From: an uncultured Oscillospiraceae bacterium
Lineage (GTDB): Bacteria > Bacillota > Clostridia > Oscillospirales > Oscillospiraceae
Reading direction: 5' to 3'
DNA length: 9,432 nt
Assembly: GCA_904398675.1 (NCBI GenBank)
Contig: CAJFPI010000179.1
Coordinates: 1 to 9,432 of the forward strand
The position numbers were made by a program, and so were the translations under genes. The notes under the pieces were generated by a model. The model saw nothing but the letters and a program-made list of their open reading frames with translations, ran no database searches and was not told the DNA's origin. Below, one piece after another: positions 7,101 to 9,432 of the stretch. The first letter of the stretch is position 1, and each line of letters starts with the position of its first letter.

Positions 7101-8230
7101 AGGTCATCCGGGAAAATGCGGGACCCGTCGCCGAGAGCGTCGCTTTTCCCGTCCTGTGTATACCGCCGGAAGGTCCTGCCGGAGACATCCACCTCCCAAA
7201 GCTGCTTGGATGTCTGATCAAAGGCGGCCTGGAGCCGCTGGATCTGCGTTTCCTGGCGCTGCTGGGTTTCCTTGAACTGTGATACGTCTGTTGTGGTGAC
7301 AAGCATCACGGGAGAGGCGCTGTCATATTCAATCTGCGCGGCCCGGATATGCCACCAGAGCCAGCTGCGCCCGTCGCCGGAGCAGACGCGGTGCGTGTGC
7401 TCGATCACTACCCCCTGCCGCAGGCCGTCCCACAGCGCCTTCAAAAGCGCGGGATAGTCGTCCGGATGGATGAGTTCCGCCAGCGGCTTGGGCAGCGGAT
7501 AGGTTTCCGGGTCGCTTTCAATGATCCGGCAGAAACTGGGGCTGACATAGATCAGGCGCGGCGCCTCCGTCATCTCCAGCAGCGCTACGCCGCTGTCAAT
7601 ATTTTCCAGCAGTCCGCTGAGCGTGATGGCATTGACAGGGCGGACGTCCCGCGCCCCCTGATACTTCCCGTGGTCCTTCAGACAGTATTGATGCTTGCCG
7701 GCTTTTTTGGCTTTATAGAGCGCCAGATCCGCAGACTGATACAGGCTGTCGAACTCCTGGCCCTTTCCGGCCAGATGGACGCCCACGCTGGCCGTAACAT
7801 TGACGATCTCATGATCCCCAAGGGCCAGATGCAGTTTCTCACAGATGGCGGCGGCCTTTGCATCAACGAGCTCCTCGGATATCTGCCCGCACAGGAAAAC
7901 CGCAAATTCGTCCCCGCCCAGACGCCCCACAATATCGCTGGCCCGGAAGATGCCGGAGAGGATCCGCCCTGTCTGGCGGATCGCCTGGTCCCCCGCCCGG
8001 TGGCCCAGCGTATCATTGACCTGTTTGAAGTTGTCCAAGTCCACAATGAACAGCGCGCAGGTCTCCTCCTGTGTCATGGCTGCCAGCCGTTCTTTGATGG
8101 ACTGCTCCATGGCCGCCCGGTTCAAAAGCCCGGAGAGGGCGTCCCTGGACGCACGGCGTTGTAAATCCGCTAAAAAAACGGGGTCCTGCATACGCGCCTC
8201 GGATGATGTCGTATCGTATTGGTCAACCAT
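4112..8230 (-). CDS. Composite GGDEF-PAS-GAF-EAL c-di-GMP synthase/phosphodiesterase
   Basis: A soluble 1372-aa protein with no membrane helix, predicted to make and degrade c-di-GMP. GGDEF-1 (about 25-184) is complete, with GGDEF at 105-109 and an I-site RASD at 96-99, so product-inhibited synthesis is expected. Two PAS domains follow (about 204-316 and 333-445), then a further PAS-like segment (465-584). GGDEF-2 (598-757) is degenerate, with SPHQI in place of GGDEF. A GAF domain (785-940) precedes GGDEF-3 (956-1104), also degenerate, with RESEF. The EAL domain (1106-1357) keeps E1138-A-L, N1197, EITE, D1260-D1261, K1281, E1317 and Q1337, so it should be active. The ATG at 8230 was chosen because GAGG lies 9 bases upstream; an in-frame TTG at 8293 adds 21 residues but has no ribosome binding site. 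It is the first gene of the minus-strand group and overlaps the CheB/CheR gene by four bases. Confidence 0.93.
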   Translation of the reverse strand: MVDQYDTTSSEARMQDPVFLADLQRRASRDALSGLLNRAAMEQSIKERLAAMTQEETCALFIVDLDNFKQVNDTLGHRAGDQAIRQTGRILSGIFRASDIVGRLGGDEFAVFLCGQISEELVDAKAAAICEKLHLALGDHEIVNVTASVGVHLAGKGQEFDSLYQSADLALYKAKKAGKHQYCLKDHGKYQGARDVRPVNAITLSGLLENIDSGVALLEMTEAPRLIYVSPSFCRIIESDPETYPLPKPLAELIHPDDYPALLKALWDGLRQGVVIEHTHRVCSGDGRSWLWWHIRAAQIEYDSASPVMLVTTTDVSQFKETQQRQETQIQRLQAAFDQTSKQLWEVDVSGRTFRRYTQDGKSDALGDGSRIFPDDLIDGGWIHPNSAARFRVFAQELLGGCVQGFGNFAVRRKNTGYYSWVSISYRMLFDDVGRAVRAVGVLEDLPQTFTGVGDWSPDQYHLPEGLMADLIMRMRANLDLDRVETLWVEGTDLNGQAQGTRCSEVLQAEKQNIFCKGDQEDFLDSFDRDKLLQLYRSGQRWLCAEYRRADFGGSIRWVRHVLYLTEEPVSRQVYLFVYLIWLDPARHFDHVIRGDAKRDSVSRLYTRDALQRMAENLFSTRKRGNCAVAVLQISGLEKLSAGAEAERMRYHIAAGLSLVLGGSCLLGQYSPHQITVIFPDVIQKDTLGRRLETAAAMLRRMLSPEPAYSALRFVIGIDLMPTATAHYQAMLTRALQVCADWWNAATDTVAFVQEREDRSWTQMQGQAGEAGVPIHISEMKRPLSDQEKDIALDCVSAMLGARTLDASLMGVLQTIGAYYRADRVYTLMLVENRHAVVMTFEWTDGRKRSIQQAVSGMQLERFPLLKQCMAERTPLFLTRQSPADPEDRDGRGQPWHFTVFPLIREPQQPVVGFLCIENARKHPSDAALFGTLIPFMLQQRERFSGEERPSAAAERLMGLPDLRAYMETLYVLTSEHYSSLGAVCLDLPGLDAANSRHGFEYGSRMLWYVAHTLTELFGSSLLFRIRESEFVVFYPNTTREVFLGRCGRLRSILQRRYPRQVRIGRAWADGVFTGSRLAKEAKAAMQAGQAASAGGLPAFVLGAEDYSTVDDAVHDGRFTVYFQPKIHMRTGALSGAEALVRGIDEDGAIIPPSHFIEFLEEAGSIRALDLFVLERSLAQVEKWRAAGLGIVPVAVNLSRTTLVHPSAFASVLAIQSRYPELPPSALELEITERGGGIETAAFQSIADRFHACGLRLSLDDFGSQYANLSLFTNVKFDAIKIDRSLITDVARNPIGQALVQDIVQICRANNMACVAEGVENQEQLDTLLKMGCPYAQGYYYDLPLPADVFEKKYLRGGKAAEQEKMKEEERI

Positions 8231-8331
8231 ACGGCTCTTCCTCACTTCCTTCAAGCATAGGGGCTGCTGTAGACCGGGGCCATTCTCCTGCAAGCAGAGA
8301 TCGGATGAACGAAATGCGGATTATGTCCTAT
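8231..8331 (-). other. Leader of the minus-strand signalling genes
   Basis: About 100 bases lie between the predicted minus-strand transcription start (near 8340) and the ATG at 8230. No stable stem-loop or recognised riboswitch was seen. The leader contains GAGG 9 bases before the ATG and an alternative TTG start at 8293. It also holds a 10-codon ATG-to-TGA reading frame from 8283 to 8251 whose ribosome binding site is only one base from its ATG, so translation of that frame is doubtful. Confidence 0.35.
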
Positions 8332-8361
8332 TTGACAGTCAGTTTTATTATAGCATATTAT
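8332..8361 (+). promoter_or_regulatory. Candidate sigma-A promoter reading toward the SLH gene
   Basis: A perfect -35 TTGACA (8332-8337) is followed after 18 bases by TATTAT (8356-8361), one mismatch from the -10 consensus. Transcription would start near 8368 and run right. This is the most AT-rich spot in an otherwise GC-rich window. The only plus-strand gene downstream is the SLH protein at 8880, which would give a leader of about 510 bases. A weaker second candidate, TTGGAC-18-TACAAT (8482-8511), could give a shorter transcript. Confidence 0.55.
8347..8355 (-). promoter_or_regulatory. Candidate extended -10 promoter of the signalling genes
   Basis: The minus strand reads TGCTATAAT (8355-8347), a perfect extended -10 (TGn plus TATAAT). 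The -35 region upstream is poor (CGTGCA at 17-base spacing), which extended -10 promoters tolerate. The start point would be near 8340, about 110 bases before the ATG at 8230. It sits inside the spacer and -10 of the plus-strand promoter, so the two polymerases cannot bind together. Confidence 0.5.
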
Positions 8362-8387
8362 GGAAAATTTGCACGACCTTTTTACGC

Positions 8388-8398
8388 CCGTGTCACGG
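8388..8398. promoter_or_regulatory. Short dyad, possible operator
   Basis: CCGTG-T-CACGG is an 11-base perfect dyad with a central T. It lies about 20-30 bases past the predicted plus-strand start, where a bound protein could block transcription. For the minus-strand promoter it sits at about -48 to -58, where an activator could bind. Only the symmetry is seen; no regulator is known. Short dyads can arise by chance in GC-rich DNA. Confidence 0.25.
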
Positions 8399-8451
8399 CC
8401 CGGACATGCCTGAAGGAGGGGATGCCGCTGCTGACGGGAAAATTATGCAAA

Positions 8452-8461
8452 ATATGCATAT
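8452..8461. repeat. 10-bp palindrome ATATGCATAT
   Basis: A perfect 10-base palindrome in an AT-rich island. A direct copy of TATGCA lies nine bases upstream (8444-8449), so the octamer-like unit occurs twice on the same helix face region. It could be a regulator site in the SLH leader. Nothing more can be said from sequence alone. Confidence 0.25.
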
Positions 8462-8672
8462 CTCTGGATCCGATATAGGCATTGGACATTTCATGGCGCG
8501 CCTTTTACAATGTAGGCATCATACGGAAACACCTGCCCGGAGGAGGGCTGCACGAAAACAGGTTTGAGCAGCAGACCAGAAGAAAGCGGGCTATATGCCG
8601 CATGCAGCAATCACCATGCTCCCGGGAAGGGAAGGGGAGAGCAAGGGGACGGAAATATCCGGCATGCAAACG

Positions 8673-8715
8673 CAAGCCGGCTGCAGGCACCAGGCTCCCG
8701 AGCCGGTCCGGCTTG
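8673..8715. repeat. Nested inverted repeat in the SLH leader
   Basis: CAAGCCGG (8673-8680) and CCGGCTTG (8708-8715) pair perfectly over 8 bases. Inside the loop, GGCT (8693-8696) and AGCC (8701-8704) form a second short stem closed by CCCG. In plus-strand RNA this makes an extended stem-loop about 165 bases before the SLH start. Five A residues, not U, follow it on the plus strand, so it is not an intrinsic terminator for rightward transcription. It may be a structured RNA element. Confidence 0.4.
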
Positions 8716-8879
8716 AAAAATGCCGGCCTGGATGCACCTGAAGACCGGCGGAATGCGGGAGGCGTTCCGGGCAGAAGATGCAGCGGCCTCTCCGTGATCA
8801 GGCTTGCCTGCCATCCCCAGCGGCGTATGCGCCCGGGCGGAGCCTCAAATAAATCACAAAAGAAAGGAAACGAGACACC

Positions 8880-9432
8880 ATGAGAAACCTGCAACGAATA
8901 GCCGCATTTTTGACGGCCCTGATCCTGTGCCTGGGCCTGGCCGCAACAAGCTCCGCCGCTGAGGCGGACACAGGCTTTTCCGATGTGGACGCTGCAGACT
9001 GGTATGCCGAGGCTGCCGTCTACTGCCGGGACAACGGCCTGATGTCCGGCACCGGCGGGACCACCTTCTCTCCCGACACGCCCATGACCCGCGGGATGCT
9101 GGTCACGGTGCTCTACCGTCTGGCCGGGTCCCCCTCTCTGGAGAATGAAAACCTGGGCTATCCCTTCGCCGATGTGCTGGGGGACAGCTGGTACGCCGAC
9201 GGGGTCTACTGGGCCCGGCTGAACGGTGTGGTCAACGGATATAACGACAGTGTCTTTGGCCCCAATGATCCCCTCGCCCGGGAGCAGCTGGCCGCCATCC
9301 TGTGGCGCTATGCGGGCAGTCCCGCCGCCGAAGGCAGCGCCAGCTTTACCGACGAGAGCGATATCGCGTCCTGGGCGGCCGCCGCTGTGGACTGGGCCCA
9401 GGAGAGCGGCTATATCAGCGGGGTGGGCGGAA
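8880..9432 (+). CDS. Secreted S-layer homology (SLH) domain protein, 3' end outside window
   Basis: The frame is open from ATG 8880 to the window edge (184 codons), so the gene is truncated here. Residues 1-28 form a signal peptide: positive start MRNLQR, hydrophobic core, and an alanine-rich cleavage region near SSAAEA. SLH repeats follow at 33-84, 96-147 and from 156 on. Each has the pattern F(S/A/T)D, (S)W(Y), a GxxxG-type middle and FxP, then the TR/AR box and LxRxAGSP. SLH triplets anchor proteins non-covalently to secondary cell-wall polymers in Gram-positive bacteria, so the product should sit on the cell surface. The functional part after the SLH repeats is not in the window, so its activity is unknown. 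AAGGA at 8864-8868 lies 11 bases before the ATG, slightly far. It is transcribed divergently from the c-di-GMP genes, with about 650 bases between the two starts. Confidence 0.92.
   Translation, partial: MRNLQRIAAFLTALILCLGLAATSSAAEADTGFSDVDAADWYAEAAVYCRDNGLMSGTGGTTFSPDTPMTRGMLVTVLYRLAGSPSLENENLGYPFADVLGDSWYADGVYWARLNGVVNGYNDSVFGPNDPLAREQLAAILWRYAGSPAAEGSASFTDESDIASWAAAAVDWAQESGYISGVGG

Larger units (their letters stand above)
8362..8879 (+). other. Long non-coding stretch, probable leader of the SLH gene
   Basis: About 518 bases with no convincing gene on either strand; the open frames here have arginine/proline/glycine-rich translations without domain-like pattern. Visible structures are a dyad CCGTGTCACGG (8388-8398), a palindrome ATATGCATAT (8452-8461), a weak second promoter (8482-8511) and a nested inverted repeat (8673-8715). 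A possible 18-codon leader peptide lies at 8422-8478. The conserved cores of the known c-di-GMP riboswitch classes were looked for by eye and not found, nor were a B12 box or other common riboswitch signatures. The role as a regulated leader is inference. Confidence 0.35.

Noticed and set aside
6275..8164. Long plus-strand open frames opposite the GGDEF/EAL gene (6275-7282, 7349-8164)
   Set aside because: They are shadows of the strongly supported minus-strand gene, with no recognisable domain.
8251..8283. 10-codon upstream frame MAPVYSSPYA in the leader of the GGDEF/EAL gene
   Set aside because: Its AGGAG is only one base before the ATG, too close for normal initiation, and it shows no run of a regulatory codon.
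8281..8293. TTG at 8293 as start of the GGDEF/EAL gene
   Set aside because: There is no ribosome binding site upstream of it, whereas the ATG at 8230 has GAGG at 9 bases; the added 21 residues show no domain.
8600..8760. Possible c-di-GMP riboswitch in the SLH leader, prompted by ACGCAAGCCGG resembling part of a GEMM core
   Set aside because: The other conserved GEMM segments (the CACGCACAGGGCAAACC-like strand and the receptor pairing) are not present in the right order.
8482..8883. 133-codon plus-strand frame running into the SLH start
   Set aside because: The translation is Arg/Gly/Pro-rich with no domain, the ATG has no ribosome binding site, and the frame overlaps the well-supported SLH signal peptide start.
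8505..8894. 129-codon minus-strand frame over the SLH leader
   Set aside because: It overlaps the SLH start codon, lacks a ribosome binding site and shows no domain-like or membrane pattern.

Overview
The window looks like chromosomal DNA from a GC-rich gut-type clostridium, most likely Oscillospiraceae (Oscillibacter, Flavonifractor or a relative). This is an inference from three things: strong AGGAGG ribosome binding sites, high G/C at third codon positions, and a secreted triple-SLH protein whose wording (TRGMLVTVLYRLAGSP-type repeats) is common in that family. No rRNA, tRNA, CRISPR array, transposase or phage gene was seen.

Three signalling genes lie head to tail on the minus strand, transcribed right to left. 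First (8230 to 4112) is a very large soluble c-di-GMP enzyme: an intact N-terminal GGDEF domain with an inhibitory I-site, PAS-type sensors, a degenerate GGDEF, a GAF, a second degenerate GGDEF and an intact EAL phosphodiesterase domain. Its stop codon overlaps the start of the second gene in an ATGA. The second gene (4115 to 1548) fuses a CheB methylesterase without receiver domain to a CheR methyltransferase, a heptad-repeat coiled coil and PAS domains. After a 145-base gap rich in inverted repeats comes the third gene (1402 to 35), a membrane diguanylate cyclase. Its N-terminal half resembles the substrate-binding S component of an ECF vitamin transporter.

From 8231 to 8879 there is no convincing gene. 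The stretch holds what look like two overlapping back-to-back promoters near 8332-8361: one for the signalling genes to the left and one reading right into a leader of about 510 bases with inverted repeats. At 8880 a secreted S-layer-homology protein begins on the plus strand and runs off the window.

Taken together, the window reads as a c-di-GMP control locus. Two enzymes make the messenger, one of them also degrades it, and a receptor-adaptation enzyme pair is translated together with the bifunctional one. A cell-surface protein is transcribed divergently and could be an output. The functional link between these parts is inference; the gene layout and motifs are directly visible.
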